Shown piece after piece: positions 9,418-18,721 of a DNA stretch of 64,000 bases. How positions within the stretch are numbered: position 1 is the stretch's first letter; each line of letters begins with the position of its first letter. The stretch lies in NCBI GenBank assembly GCA_050486265.1, contig JBJHCY010000001.1:502291-566290 (forward strand), read 5' to 3'. Both the position numbers and the translations under genes were made by a program. The notes under the pieces were generated by a model. The model worked only from the letters and a program-made list of their open reading frames with translations, was not told the DNA's origin and made no database searches. Source of the DNA: SLFH01 sp050486265 (GTDB taxonomy: Bacteria; Planctomycetota; Phycisphaerae; Phycisphaerales; UBA1924).

Positions 9418-11112
9418 ATGTTCCGTTGTCGTAGCGTGATCGTCGGTGTTCTGTGCGCGGCCTCGGCCTCGCTCTCGCTGGGGACCGTCGTCACCGAAGC
9501 GCGTGCCCGGACGCAGGAGGCGGCCGCAGAGCCCCGCGGGCAGGTGCGGCTGTACGAAGGGTTCGGCAACTACACGCGGAGTGTGACGGCTTCGTCGCAA
9601 GACGCACAGCTCTGGTTCAACCAGGGCATGCAGCTTCTCTACGGCTTCAACCACGACGAGGCCATCCGGTCCTTCCGGCGAGCCGCGGAGATCGACCCGG
9701 CCTGCGCCATGGCGTGGTGGGGGGTGGCTTACGCCCACGGCCTGCACATCAACAACCCCGCGATGACCGAGCGTCAGTCCGAGCTCGCCTATGAAGCCTC
9801 GCGCGAGGCGGTCGCGAGGATCGACGGGGCTTCGCCGGTCGAGCGGGCGCTGATCAGGGCTGTCGCCGAGCGGTACGAGATGCCGGTCCCCGAGGATCGA
9901 TCGCACCTCGACCGGGCGTACGCCGACGCGATGGAGCGGGCGTGGAGGGCCCACCCGCGCGACGCCGACATCGGCGCCCTCTACGCCGAGTCTCTCATGA
10001 ACCTGCAGCCGTGGGACCTCTGGACGCGCGAAGGCGAGCCCAAAGGCAGGGCGACCGAGATCGTCGAGGTGCTCGAACGCGTGATGGAGCTCGACGAGAA
10101 CCACCCGGGCGCCAACCACTTCTACATCCACGCCGTCGAGGCCTCGCCGAACCCCGAGCGCGCGGTCCCCGCGGCCGACCGCCTGGCCGATCTGGTTCCG
10201 GGGTCTGGCCACCTCGTGCACATGCCCGCGCACATCTACGCGCGTGTGGGGCGCTGGGCGGACGCGTCGGACGCCAACGAGCGTGCGATCGCCGCGGACC
10301 GCGCGTACTTCGCCGTCGCCCCCGAGCCCGAGTTCTACTCGCTGTACTTCGTCCACAACTTCCACTTCCTGGCGTGGTCGGCGATGATGGAGGGGCGGTA
10401 CGAGGCGGCGCTCAAGGCGGCCGAAGAACTGAACAATGAGATCCCCGAGGGATTCCTCCGCGAGTGGACCTTCATCGCCGATGGCTTCACGCCCGTCACT
10501 TACCATGTCAAGATCCGCTTCGGCAAGTGGGACGACATCCTCGCCCAGCCCGAGCCGGAGGCCTATCGGCGCGTCAGCGTCGCTTCGCACCACTACGCGC
10601 GGGGCGTCGCGCTGGCGGCCCTGGGCCGGACCGACGAGGCGGCGTCGGAACTCGAAGCCTTCGACCGGGCCGTCGCCCGCATCCCCGACGACTGGCAGAT
10701 CGGTCAGAACAACGCACTGCGGGTCATGGAGGTGGCGAGATACATGCTTCGGGGCGAGATCGCCTATCGGAAGGACCGGCACGATGAGGCCTTCAGACTC
10801 CTCCGGCAGGGCGCCGCGCTCGAAGACGAACTTGTCTACGACGAGCCGCCGGGATGGATGCAGCCGGTGCGGCACGCCTTGGGCGCGCTGCTCATGGCCG
10901 AAGGCCGCCACGCGGAGGCCGAGAGCGTCTACCGAGAGGATCTGGCACGCTTCCCGGAGAACGGGTGGTCGCTGCTCGGCCTGGAGCAGTCGCTTCGTGG
11001 CCAGGGCAAAACGCCCGAAGCGTCGGAGGCGAGCGCGAGACTCGCCTCGGCCTGGACCCGCGCGGATGTCCGGCCCGTGGCTTCCTGCTACTGCCACCCC
11101 GACGCGCGCTGA
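9418..11112 (+). CDS. Exported tetratricopeptide-repeat protein
   Basis: A 564-residue protein with a signal peptide (MFRCRSVIVGVLCAASASLSLG) and many TPR-like helical pairs, for example WFNQGMQLLYGFNHDEAIRS followed by FRRAAEIDPACAMAWWGVAY, and further repeats near residues 290-330 and 400-540. Conserved-looking histidines recur in ANHFYIHAVEAS and HLVHMPAHIYARVG, and the C-terminus ends SCYCHPDAR. This resembles a family of periplasmic TPR proteins of unknown function found in many aquatic bacteria. The ATG was chosen because of AGAGGAGG just upstream and because it reveals the signal peptide. The downstream phosphodiesterase gene is 129 bases away on the same strand. Confidence 0.85.
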   Translation: MFRCRSVIVGVLCAASASLSLGTVVTEARARTQEAAAEPRGQVRLYEGFGNYTRSVTASSQDAQLWFNQGMQLLYGFNHDEAIRSFRRAAEIDPACAMAWWGVAYAHGLHINNPAMTERQSELAYEASREAVARIDGASPVERALIRAVAERYEMPVPEDRSHLDRAYADAMERAWRAHPRDADIGALYAESLMNLQPWDLWTREGEPKGRATEIVEVLERVMELDENHPGANHFYIHAVEASPNPERAVPAADRLADLVPGSGHLVHMPAHIYARVGRWADASDANERAIAADRAYFAVAPEPEFYSLYFVHNFHFLAWSAMMEGRYEAALKAAEELNNEIPEGFLREWTFIADGFTPVTYHVKIRFGKWDDILAQPEPEAYRRVSVASHHYARGVALAALGRTDEAASELEAFDRAVARIPDDWQIGQNNALRVMEVARYMLRGEIAYRKDRHDEAFRLLRQGAALEDELVYDEPPGWMQPVRHALGALLMAEGRHAEAESVYREDLARFPENGWSLLGLEQSLRGQGKTPEASEASARLASAWTRADVRPVASCYCHPDAR

Positions 11113-11241
11113 CCCCCCCGGCTCGCGTCTGAACACCGATCCGCGCTGATCCAGGCGCGCCCGCAAGCCCCGCCCGGCGTCACGCCCGAGGACTATCCTC
11201 ACCGACTGACGCCGGGCGCGGTTCCGGCGGGGAGGCGCCGG

Positions 11242-12555
11242 ATGCTCCGTTCAATCTTGCTGATCTATCTGTGCATTGTCGTCGTGACCGGCGGGGCTGT
11301 CCGTGCCGACGCGACTGGCGAGCCCCCGCGCCAACCGTCCGGCCCCGTCGTCGTCTGGATCAGCATCGACGGGTTCCGCTGGGACTACCTCGACAAGGCC
11401 GAGACGCCCGTGCTCGACCGCCTCCGGGCCGAGGGGGCGTACACCCACGCGTATGTCCCTGTGTTCCCCTCGCTCACTTTCCCCGCACATGTCTCGCAGG
11501 TGACCGGCACGCCCGTGAGCCAGCACGGCATCGCGGCCAACGCGTTCTACTGCCGCGACGAGGGCGAGGTGCTCAGCTTCCCCGGCCCCTCGCGCCTGCT
11601 GGGCGCAGAGCCGATCTGGATCACCGCCGAGCGTCAGGGCGTCCGCACCGCCGTGCTCGACTGGCCGGTCTCGCACTCGCAGGAGGGCGGGGTCACCGCC
11701 ACGCGATTCGGCTCGGGGTACAACCCCCGCATGACCGACGACGCCCGTCTCGGACAGGTCCTGGACGCCTGGCGCGAACACGAGGGCGACCGGCCGCTCC
11801 GCCTGCTGATGGGCTACGCCGTCGCGACCGACAGCCCGGGCCACCGCTACGGCCCCGACGCGCCGGAGATGGTCGGCGTCATCGCCGAAGCCGACGCGCT
11901 CGTCGGGCGCTTCCTCGACGAGATCATGAAGCTCCGCCGGGAGAAGATGCACCCCGACGACGAGCTCTACTTCATCATGACCACCGACCACGGCATGAGC
12001 AAGGTCGAGCACATCGTCAACCCCCTCGTCCTCCTGGGCATCCAGGGCCGGCGCGAGATCCGCGTGGTCAACAGCGGCAATGTCGCCAATGTCTACCTCG
12101 GCGGCATCGAGCCCGAACGCGAACGCCAACGGGCGATCGGAGCGATGCTCGCCGAGATCGAGAAGCACCCCTTCGCCAAGGCCTTCCGCTTCGAAGACCT
12201 GCCCGAGCGACTCGGGTACGCCCACCCCGGGCGCGTGGGTGATCTCGTGGTGATCATGGACAGGGGCTACACCTTCAGCCGTCGCGTCGAGGGCCTGATG
12301 TCCACGCCCGAAGAGCAGGGCGGGCCGCTGGGCATGCACGGGTACGACCCGGAGTCGAACCCCGATATGTACGGCTTCTCGGTCATCTGGCGGTACCCCA
12401 CGCCCCTGGGCGGGATCGACCTCGGACGCGTGCACTCGATGCAGATGCACCCGACTGTCGCGCAGATCCTCGGGATCGCGCCCTCGCCGCACGCCGTGAC
12501 GGGGCCGGTCGAGCTGCCGGTCCCCGCCGGGGCGGGTGTTCCGGTGAGCCCGTAA
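11242..12555 (+). CDS. Nucleotide pyrophosphatase/phosphodiesterase (alkaline phosphatase superfamily)
   Basis: A 437-residue exported hydrolase of the NPP family, which cleaves phosphodiester or pyrophosphate bonds in nucleotides or phospholipids with two zinc ions. A signal peptide (LLIYLCIVVVTGGAVRA) leads into ISIDGFRWDYLDK with the first metal aspartate. The nucleophile is the threonine in FPSLTFPAHVS. Further metal ligands are visible in DSPGHRYGPD and TTDHGMSKVEH, and a late histidine in GMHGYDP. The metal-site set is complete, so it is probably active in the periplasm. Substrate is not predictable from this. A terminator hairpin follows directly. Confidence 0.9.
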   Translation: MLRSILLIYLCIVVVTGGAVRADATGEPPRQPSGPVVVWISIDGFRWDYLDKAETPVLDRLRAEGAYTHAYVPVFPSLTFPAHVSQVTGTPVSQHGIAANAFYCRDEGEVLSFPGPSRLLGAEPIWITAERQGVRTAVLDWPVSHSQEGGVTATRFGSGYNPRMTDDARLGQVLDAWREHEGDRPLRLLMGYAVATDSPGHRYGPDAPEMVGVIAEADALVGRFLDEIMKLRREKMHPDDELYFIMTTDHGMSKVEHIVNPLVLLGIQGRREIRVVNSGNVANVYLGGIEPERERQRAIGAMLAEIEKHPFAKAFRFEDLPERLGYAHPGRVGDLVVIMDRGYTFSRRVEGLMSTPEEQGGPLGMHGYDPESNPDMYGFSVIWRYPTPLGGIDLGRVHSMQMHPTVAQILGIAPSPHAVTGPVELPVPAGAGVPVSP

Positions 12556-12577
12556 AGACGATCGAGGTCTATTGAAA

Positions 12578-12605
12578 CAGCCGCGCCCGTCGCAGGGCGC
12601 GGCTG
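12578..12605. terminator. Hairpin between convergent genes
   Basis: An 11-bp GC-rich stem (CAGCCGCGCCC with its complement) and a 6-base loop, lying between the convergent phosphodiesterase and arsM genes. It probably terminates both. The T-run on the plus side is weak (GCTTGCTGC), and on the minus side TTTCAAT follows. Confidence 0.65.
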
Positions 12606-12636
12606 CTTGCTGCATCACGCTTTGAACAGTCGATCC

Positions 12637-13473
12637 TCAGGCGGGCTTGATCGCCTTGATGTCCAGGCTGGTCACAAAGTCCGCCGGGGTCGTGCCCTCG
12701 GGCAGCATCGAGGCGATCTTGCGGTACAGCGGGTCGCCGGACTGTTCCAGCGCCTTCATGTAACCGGGCTTGGGCGTCAGCTCGACGGCCTCCAGCCCCG
12801 CCGCCTCGATCATCGCCCGTGTCTCGTCGACCGTCACGGCGCCCGCGATGCACCCGATCAGGCTGTCGATCATCCCGGCGACATCTTCGGGCAGGGGCCG
12901 GAGCAGGGTCATGTCGCTGATCGCCGCCCGCCCGCCGGGCTTGAGCACCCGCGCGATCTCACGCCACACCCGGGCCTTGTCGGGCGAGAGGTTCAGCACG
13001 CAGTTGGAGATCACGCAGTCCGCCGAAGCGTCCGCGGCCGGGATGTGCTCGATCTCGCCGAGGCGGAACTCGACATTGTCGAGCCCGGTGCGTTCGCGGT
13101 AGGCGGCGATGTTGCCGCGGGCTTTGGAGAGCATGTCGGGGGTCATGTCGACGCCGACAGCGCGCCCGGTCGGACCGACCTTGGGCCCGGCGAGGAAGAT
13201 GTCCAGCCCGCCGCCGCTGCCCAGGTCGATCACGGTCTCGCCGGGCATGAGCGAGGCGATCGCGCCGGGGTTCCCGCACGAAAGGCCCATGTCGGCGCCC
13301 TCGGGCAGCGTGCCGAGCTCCGCGGCGTCGTAGCCGATCTGCTCCGAAACGCTGGAGGTCCCGCAGCAGGAAGCCCCCGAGCAGCAGCCGCTGCTTGCGT
13401 CGGCCCTGGCGATCTTGGCGTACCCCTCGCGGACGGTGTCGCGGACGCGGTCGGGGTTGTTGATCGATGTCAT
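12637..13473 (-). CDS. arsM: Arsenite S-adenosylmethionine methyltransferase
   Basis: A 278-residue enzyme that methylates As(III) to methylated and volatile arsenicals. The N-terminus carries the Cys-rich arsenic-binding stretch SSGCCSGASCCG. The Rossmann motif I is VIDLGSGGGLDIFLAG, and the conserved cysteines are in ADCVISNCVLNLSP and SLIGCIAGAVT, with MGLSCGNP earlier. Motif FVTSLDIKAIKP ends the protein. It is the last gene of the arsenic operon, and its ATG overlaps the acr3 stop by four bases. Methylation in addition to efflux gives two routes for arsenite disposal. Confidence 0.95.
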   Translation of the reverse strand: MTSINNPDRVRDTVREGYAKIARADASSGCCSGASCCGTSSVSEQIGYDAAELGTLPEGADMGLSCGNPGAIASLMPGETVIDLGSGGGLDIFLAGPKVGPTGRAVGVDMTPDMLSKARGNIAAYRERTGLDNVEFRLGEIEHIPAADASADCVISNCVLNLSPDKARVWREIARVLKPGGRAAISDMTLLRPLPEDVAGMIDSLIGCIAGAVTVDETRAMIEAAGLEAVELTPKPGYMKALEQSGDPLYRKIASMLPEGTTPADFVTSLDIKAIKPA

Positions 13474-14630
13474 GGTGATTCTCCTTCGGGCGATTCGCCC
13501 GTTGTCGGTTCAGGAACGCCCCTCGTCGCGCGTGCGGCTTTGTACAGCCGACGCCCGAGCCAGAGCGACACATACACAAGCGCGATCAGCACCGGCACCT
13601 CGACCAGCGGGCCGACCACCGTCGCGAACGCGACGCCCGAGCCCACGCCGAAGACCCCGATCGCAACAGCGATCGCCAGCTCGAAGTTGTTGCCAGAGGC
13701 CGTGAAGGCCAGCGTCGCGCTGCGGGGGTAGTCCGCGCCGGCTTTCCAGGCGAGCAGGAAGCTGACAAAGAACATCGAGACGAAGTAGATCCCAAGCGGG
13801 AGCGCGATGCGGAAGATGTCCGCCGGCTGCGAGACGATCCTGTCGCCCTGCATCGCGAACATCACCACGATCGTAAAGAGCAGCGCGACCAGCGTCGCGG
13901 GCGCGATCATGGGGATGAACTTCTCGCTGTACCACGCCTCGCCCTTGATCGGGCGCAGCACCAGCCTCGTCAGCATCCCGCCCAGGAACGGGACGCCCAG
14001 AAACAGCATCACGCTCTTGAAGATCGCGCCCATCGAGACATCGACCACCGCCCCCTCGAGCCCGAACACAGGGGGCAGCACCGAGATAAACAGCCACGCG
14101 TAGAGACTGAAAAACAGCACCTGGAACACGCTGTTGAAGGCGACCAGCCCCGCCCCGTACTCGCTGCTCCCGCCCGCGAGCTCGTTCCAGACCAGCACCA
14201 TCGCGATGCAACGCGCCAGCCCAACAAGAATCAGGCCGACCATGTACTCCGGGTGGTCGCGCAGCAGCGTGACCGCCAGCAGGAACATCAACACCGGCCC
14301 GACGACCCAGTTGAGCACCAGCGAGATCGTCAGGATCCGCCAGTCGCGGAAGACCTCGGGCAGCTTCTCGTACCGAACCTTGGCGAGCGGCGGGTACATC
14401 ATCACGATCAGCCCGATGGCGATCGGGATGTTCATTGTCCCGACCGACATCGAATCGATGAACCCGGGCGCCCCGGGCACGAGCCGCCCGAGCAGCACGC
14501 CCAGCACCATCGCCAGAAAGATCCAGACCGTCAGGTAGCGGTCGAGAAACCCGAGCCGGCCCCGCGGCGCCACGCTCGGCACGCACGCCTCGGGCGGAGC
14601 CGCGCCGACAACCTCGCTCACACGCGTCAT
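13470..14630 (-). CDS. acr3: Arsenite efflux transporter of the ACR3 family
   Basis: A 386-residue, ten-helix inner-membrane antiporter that exports arsenite. The family cysteine essential for transport is seen in LVGLARCIAMVLVWNELA, and the late motif TASGNNFELAIAVAIGVFG is typical of ACR3. An N-terminal extension of about 30 hydrophilic residues precedes the first helix. It overlaps arsC upstream and arsM downstream by four bases each (ATGA), so it is translated as part of a tightly coupled operon. It belongs to ACR3 rather than ArsB, judged from the cysteine motif. Confidence 0.95.
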   Translation of the reverse strand: MTRVSEVVGAAPPEACVPSVAPRGRLGFLDRYLTVWIFLAMVLGVLLGRLVPGAPGFIDSMSVGTMNIPIAIGLIVMMYPPLAKVRYEKLPEVFRDWRILTISLVLNWVVGPVLMFLLAVTLLRDHPEYMVGLILVGLARCIAMVLVWNELAGGSSEYGAGLVAFNSVFQVLFFSLYAWLFISVLPPVFGLEGAVVDVSMGAIFKSVMLFLGVPFLGGMLTRLVLRPIKGEAWYSEKFIPMIAPATLVALLFTIVVMFAMQGDRIVSQPADIFRIALPLGIYFVSMFFVSFLLAWKAGADYPRSATLAFTASGNNFELAIAVAIGVFGVGSGVAFATVVGPLVEVPVLIALVYVSLWLGRRLYKAARATRGVPEPTTGESPEGESP

Positions 14631-15112
14631 CGCCCCTCACCGCCCCGGCGCGAGCCCGGCGTATCGGCGAGCCCCAGCAGTCCGGGCAGCTCACGCTCGA
14701 CAAATGTTCTGATCTCGTCGCGCACGCGCCGGTAGTGGGGCAGAGCTTCGTCCTCGGTCTCTGCATCCGCCGCAAGGCGGGGCGGGTCGTCGAAGCCCCG
14801 GTGCACAACTTTGGCCGAGCCGGGAAACACGGGGCAGGTCTCGTGCGCGTCGGCGCAGACCGTCACCACAAGGTCCAGCGTCTCGGGCGAGGTCGCCTCG
14901 ATCCTCTTTGAGAAATGTCCGGCGATGTCCACACCCGCCTCGGCCATCACGCGGACCGCCAGCGGATTGAGCGTCGAGGGCGAGGCCCCGGCGCTCACCG
15001 CTTCGAGCCGGTCCCCGTGGATCGCCCTCGCCCAGGCCTCGGCGATCTGGCTGCGGCACGAGTTGGCGGTGCAGAGAAACAGCACCCGGGGTCTTCCCGC
15101 TGCATCCGGCAT
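14627..15112 (-). CDS. arsC: Thioredoxin-linked arsenate reductase
   Basis: A 161-residue enzyme of the low-molecular-weight phosphatase fold that reduces arsenate to arsenite, the substrate of ACR3 and ArsM. The P-loop reads VLFLCTANSCRSQIAEAW with the nucleophilic cysteine and the following Cys-Arg. The redox pair appears as VCADAHETCP, a C-x6-C spacing as in thioredoxin-dependent ArsC. The ATG has GGAGGAG directly upstream, inside arsR codons. The first 118 bases overlap the 3' part of arsR in another frame, an unusually long overlap. A C-terminal Gly/Arg tail is not family-typical. Confidence 0.92.
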   Translation of the reverse strand: MPDAAGRPRVLFLCTANSCRSQIAEAWARAIHGDRLEAVSAGASPSTLNPLAVRVMAEAGVDIAGHFSKRIEATSPETLDLVVTVCADAHETCPVFPGSAKVVHRGFDDPPRLAADAETEDEALPHYRRVRDEIRTFVERELPGLLGLADTPGSRRGGEGR

Positions 15113-15456
15113 AGCTCCTCCGGTTCGATCTTGAGAATGGCCCGCATCGCCCGACGGTCGTCGCGGAGTTGCGGCTCGCGTTCGGCCGCGCCGCGCACCA
15201 TGGCGACAGCGTCCGCCGCCGCGGGCGAGATCTCGGCCTCTGGCGTGAGGCGGTAGTGCATCCACCGGCCCTCGCGCCGTGCCGTCAACAGCCCGGCCCG
15301 CTTGAGCGTGTTGAGGTGGCCCGAGACGGTGGAGTTGGGCATCCCGACGAGCGCGATGAGCTGGCAGGCGCAGAGCTCCCCGTCGAGGCAGGCCGCCAGC
15401 AGGCGGATCCGGGCCGGGTCGGCGAGGGCTTTGGCGATGTCGACGAGGTCTTCCAT
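14995..15456 (-). CDS. arsR: ArsR-family arsenic-responsive repressor
   Basis: A 153-residue winged-helix repressor that leaves DNA on binding arsenite, first gene of the ars operon. The metal site ELCACQL matches the classical CxC site in the alpha-3 helix, and the recognition helix is in NSTVSGHLNTLKRAGLL, followed by RREGRWMHYRL. The segment EPEELCRMQRED near residue 115 is where related repressors end; here the frame continues for about 35 Arg/Pro-rich residues that overlap arsC. Either the tail is real or the overlap has been stretched by loss of an original stop. Autoregulation is expected. Confidence 0.92.
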   Translation of the reverse strand: MEDLVDIAKALADPARIRLLAACLDGELCACQLIALVGMPNSTVSGHLNTLKRAGLLTARREGRWMHYRLTPEAEISPAAADAVAMVRGAAEREPQLRDDRRAMRAILKIEPEELCRMQREDPGCCFSAPPTRAAARSPRPGRGRSTGTGSKR

Positions 15457-15472
15457 TTCGATATTTCTCGAA
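15457..15472 (-). promoter_or_regulatory. Possible ArsR operator
   Basis: An inverted repeat TTCGA-6-TCGAA lies immediately upstream of the arsR start in a locally AT-rich patch (ATATTT). ArsR-type repressors bind short imperfect inverted repeats near their own promoter, so this is a candidate operator. The arms are only 5 bp, so chance is possible. Confidence 0.3.
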
Positions 15473-15637
15473 TCGTCAAAATGAAAGGCGCCCGCGAGCC
15501 CCCAGTCAAGACCGGTTTCAAGACCGGCGTCGGGACCGGATCGCCACCGCCGGCGCGCACAAACAGCCGCCCCGCCCCGTTCCGTGCCGTTCGTTCATCA
15601 ATGAACCCGCGGCTTTCACCGCCCGGATCGACCGCCC

Positions 15638-17311
15638 TCAGGTCTGCAAAACGCCCGTTCTGAACTCCCGGCTGTAGTCCCAGTTCCACGACGCCTCCAA
15701 TGAGGCGATCAGCTCCTCCCGCGTCCTGTGCGGCTCGATGATCCGGTCGACCCACCCCCGCGCCGCGCCGTGCCGGATGTCCTGCTGTTCGTTGTAGCTG
15801 TCGCGCACGGCCGCGAGGATCTGGTCGCGCGTCTCCGCGTCGATCTCCTCGCCGCGGCGCTCGCGCGAGCGCTGCTCGATCATCGCCAGCGTCCCCGTCG
15901 CCTGGGCCGCGCCCATCACGGCGCACCTCGAACCCGGCCACGCCATCGAGACGAACTGGTCGAACGCCCGCCCGCACATCGCGTAGTTGCCCGCCCCGTA
16001 GCTTCCCCCGATGATCAGCACGATCTTCGGCACCACGCAGTTGCTCATCGCGTTGACCATCTTCGCACCGGCACGGATGATCCCGCCCTGCTCGCTGTCG
16101 CGCCCGACCATGAACCCCGTCGTGTCGTGCACGAACACCAGCGGGATCTTCCGCTGGTTGCAGTCCATGATGAACCGCGCCGCCTTGTCCGCCGACTCGT
16201 CATAGATCACCCGCGGCATGTTCGTCGACTTCGACGGCCCCGCCTTCCCGCCCGCCATCGCACGCTCGGTCAGCTTCCCCTGATTCGCCACGATCCCGAC
16301 GGCGTGACCCCCGACCTTCGCGTACGCGCACACCAGCGAACGCCCGTACTCCGCCTTGTACTCGTCCAGCTCGGGCTCGAGTGATTCGTGTCCGTCGCTG
16401 TTGGGCGCCGTGCGGGAGTCGACCACGCACGCCAGGATGTCGCGGATGTCGTACTGCTCGCCCGGCTTGTCGGTGAAGATCGAGTAGATGTCCGACGCAT
16501 CGCGGGCCGGACGGCTGACCTTCGCAGCGGGCGCGGGCGCAAAGCCGTACTTCTCGATCAGCCCCCGGATCCGGCGCACGCACGCCTTGTCATCCGGCTC
16601 CCGGAAGTCGATCGTGCCGGAGATCTGCGCGTGCATCTCCGCCCCGCCGAGTTCCTCGTCGCTGACCGCCTGCCCGATCGCGGCTTTCACCAACGCCGGC
16701 CCCGCCAGGTACAGCCCGCTCCCCTCGGTCATCAGCAGCGTGTCGCACAGCACCGGCAGATACCCGCCCCCCGCGACGCAGTACCCCATGATCGCCGCGA
16801 TCTGCGGGATCCCCTCGGCGCTCATCACCGCGTTGTTCCGGAAGATCCGCCCGAAGTCGTCGGTATCCGGAAACACATCCTCCTGCAGGGGCAGGAACAC
16901 GCCCGCCGAATCCACCAGGTAGACCAAGGGCATCCGGGCCATCTGCGCGATCGTCTGCGCCCGGATGATCTTCTTGCAGGTCATCGGGAAGAAGGCCCCC
17001 GCCTTCACCGTCGCGTCGTTGGCGATCACCATCCAGCGCCGCCCGCAGATCACCCCCGTCCCCGTCACCACCCCGGCCCCGGGCGCCCCCCCGTGCTCGG
17101 CGTACATGCCGTAGGCGGCCCAGAGACCCAACTCTTGAAACGACCCGGGCTCATCAAGCAACAGCGAGATCCGCTCGCGCGCGGTCAGCCGCCCCTTCTC
17201 GTGCTGGCGCTGCGCGGCCTTCTCCCCCCCGCCAAGCCGGATCGCCGCCTCGGTGCGGAGGTAGTCGGAAGTGAGCTGCAAGAGCCCGCCGGTCTGTGTC
17301 TGCTCGGCCAT
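15638..17311 (-). CDS. Acyl-CoA carboxylase, carboxyltransferase (beta) subunit
   Basis: A 557-residue biotin-dependent carboxyltransferase, closest in style to methylcrotonyl-CoA or propionyl-CoA carboxylase beta chains. It would take the carboxyl group from carboxybiotin to an acyl-CoA in branched amino-acid or odd-chain fatty-acid breakdown. The crotonase-like halves are visible: LVYLVDSAGVFLPLQEDVFP and MGYCVAGGGYLPVL in the N-terminal half, VFVHDTTGFMVG and IIGGSYGAGNYAMCGRAFDP-like sequence (GRAFDQF here) in the second. MAWPGSRCAVMG is also characteristic. No biotin carboxylase alpha subunit is nearby, so the partner must be encoded elsewhere. Confidence 0.9.
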   Translation of the reverse strand: MAEQTQTGGLLQLTSDYLRTEAAIRLGGGEKAAQRQHEKGRLTARERISLLLDEPGSFQELGLWAAYGMYAEHGGAPGAGVVTGTGVICGRRWMVIANDATVKAGAFFPMTCKKIIRAQTIAQMARMPLVYLVDSAGVFLPLQEDVFPDTDDFGRIFRNNAVMSAEGIPQIAAIMGYCVAGGGYLPVLCDTLLMTEGSGLYLAGPALVKAAIGQAVSDEELGGAEMHAQISGTIDFREPDDKACVRRIRGLIEKYGFAPAPAAKVSRPARDASDIYSIFTDKPGEQYDIRDILACVVDSRTAPNSDGHESLEPELDEYKAEYGRSLVCAYAKVGGHAVGIVANQGKLTERAMAGGKAGPSKSTNMPRVIYDESADKAARFIMDCNQRKIPLVFVHDTTGFMVGRDSEQGGIIRAGAKMVNAMSNCVVPKIVLIIGGSYGAGNYAMCGRAFDQFVSMAWPGSRCAVMGAAQATGTLAMIEQRSRERRGEEIDAETRDQILAAVRDSYNEQQDIRHGAARGWVDRIIEPHRTREELIASLEASWNWDYSREFRTGVLQT

Positions 17312-17455
17312 TCAGATGACCCCCTGCGAAGACCCCGCAAAGGGGCCCGGATCGAGTCGGGTGGAGTGGGCCCAAGGGTATCCGGGCCGGGAGGGCGGTT
17401 CAGGCCGGCGTACCGGAGCCCGGCGCGATCGATCGCGGGCGGAAAACGCCGGGGC

Positions 17456-18721
17456 TCAGTGCCGCGGGCCGCGCCGGTGAGCCGTCGGCCGACGCCCCTC
17501 GTGCGGCGAAACCCGCTCCATGATGTTCGAGGCCGTCGAGCCATGAACCACGATCGAGGCGAGCACGATCAGCCCCGCGATCGCCCAGACCATCCGCGCG
17601 TGCTCCTCTTCGATGTCCGCGTGGTTCAGCCCGTGGGCGAGATAGTAAAAGGTCCCGATGCCGCGGATCCCGTAGAACGCCGTCGCCAGCTTGCACCGCA
17701 TCGAATCGCGCGTGCCGGCCAGACCGATGAGTCCCGCCGCGGGACGCACCACGAGCAGGAACGCCACGCCGAGCAGCGCCCCCTGCCAGGTCAGCGGGGC
17801 GAAGAGCCCGTGCGTGATCGACGCGCCGAAGACGATCAGCAGCGCAGCCATGAACAGCCGCTCGATCTGCTCGGCGAAGTCGTGCAGCGCCCGGTGGTAG
17901 CTGTGGCCGCGTTCGTAGCGTCGGAACATCACCGCCGCGACGAACACCGCGATGAAACCGTACCCGTTCGCCAGTTCCGTCGCCCCGTAGGTCAGCAGCG
18001 TCAGCGCCAGGGCCGCAAACCCGTCGGTCACCGCGTCGTCCCCGCACCAGCGGAACACCATCACCGCCACACCGTGCCCGATCGCCGCCCCCATCAGGAA
18101 CCCGACCCCGATCTTCCACACCACATCCACGGCGAACCACTCCGCAAGCCCGCCGGCCGCGAGCCCCGTCGCCGCGATCACGATCGCCAGATTCACAAAC
18201 GGGAACGCCAGCCCGTCGTTCAGCCCGGCCTCGCTCGTCAGCGCAAACCGGGCCTCCCCGTCTTCCCCCTTCCCGGGCGGGCCGACCTGAACATCCGCCG
18301 CAAGCACCGGGTCCGTCGGCGCCAGCACCGCGCCCAGCAGCACCGCCGCGGCGAGCGGAAGCCCGATCAGGAACACGCCCCCCAGCGCCAACGCCGCGAT
18401 ACACAGCGGCATCGTCACCCCCAGCAGGCACCACGCCGACCGCCATGTCCTCCAGCCCACGGGGCGATCGAGCTTCAGCCCCACGCTCATCAGCGCGATG
18501 ATCACCGCCAACTCAGAAAGACGCTCGGCGACCTCCCCCCGCTCGATCGGATCCATCCGCGGCGCTTCCCGCCAGAGCAGCGGCAGCACAATCCCCACCG
18601 CGACATACACCATCGGCAGCGACAGCGGCAGCCTCGCAAGCAGCTTCGACATCGTCGCCGAAGCCAGAAAGGCGACGCCCAGCACCAGAATGATGATGTC
18701 GTACAGGTCCATCTGGCCCAA
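17456..18721 (-). CDS. Na+/H+ antiporter, CPA1 (NhaP) type
   Basis: A 421-residue membrane antiporter with about 12 helices, exchanging cytoplasmic Na+ or K+ for protons. Helix TM4 motif is LGAVLAPTDPVLAADV and the ion-binding Asn-Asp pair lies in LTSEAGLNDGLAFPF, as in electroneutral CPA1 members. A late GIRGIGTFYYLAHGL motif is also family-typical. Between the TM4 and TM5 motifs is a hydrophilic loop (QVGPPGKGEDGEARFA). The C-terminal tail is short and basic with no TrkA-type domain. The start codon is 167 bases from a divergent accessory pair. Confidence 0.9.
   Translation of the reverse strand: MGQMDLYDIIILVLGVAFLASATMSKLLARLPLSLPMVYVAVGIVLPLLWREAPRMDPIERGEVAERLSELAVIIALMSVGLKLDRPVGWRTWRSAWCLLGVTMPLCIAALALGGVFLIGLPLAAAVLLGAVLAPTDPVLAADVQVGPPGKGEDGEARFALTSEAGLNDGLAFPFVNLAIVIAATGLAAGGLAEWFAVDVVWKIGVGFLMGAAIGHGVAVMVFRWCGDDAVTDGFAALALTLLTYGATELANGYGFIAVFVAAVMFRRYERGHSYHRALHDFAEQIERLFMAALLIVFGASITHGLFAPLTWQGALLGVAFLLVVRPAAGLIGLAGTRDSMRCKLATAFYGIRGIGTFYYLAHGLNHADIEEEHARMVWAIAGLIVLASIVVHGSTASNIMERVSPHEGRRPTAHRRGPRH

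Noticed and set aside
9277..11202. A 641-codon minus-strand frame opposite the TPR protein gene
   Set aside because: No protein-like motifs, and it begins and ends at positions unrelated to any gene boundary.
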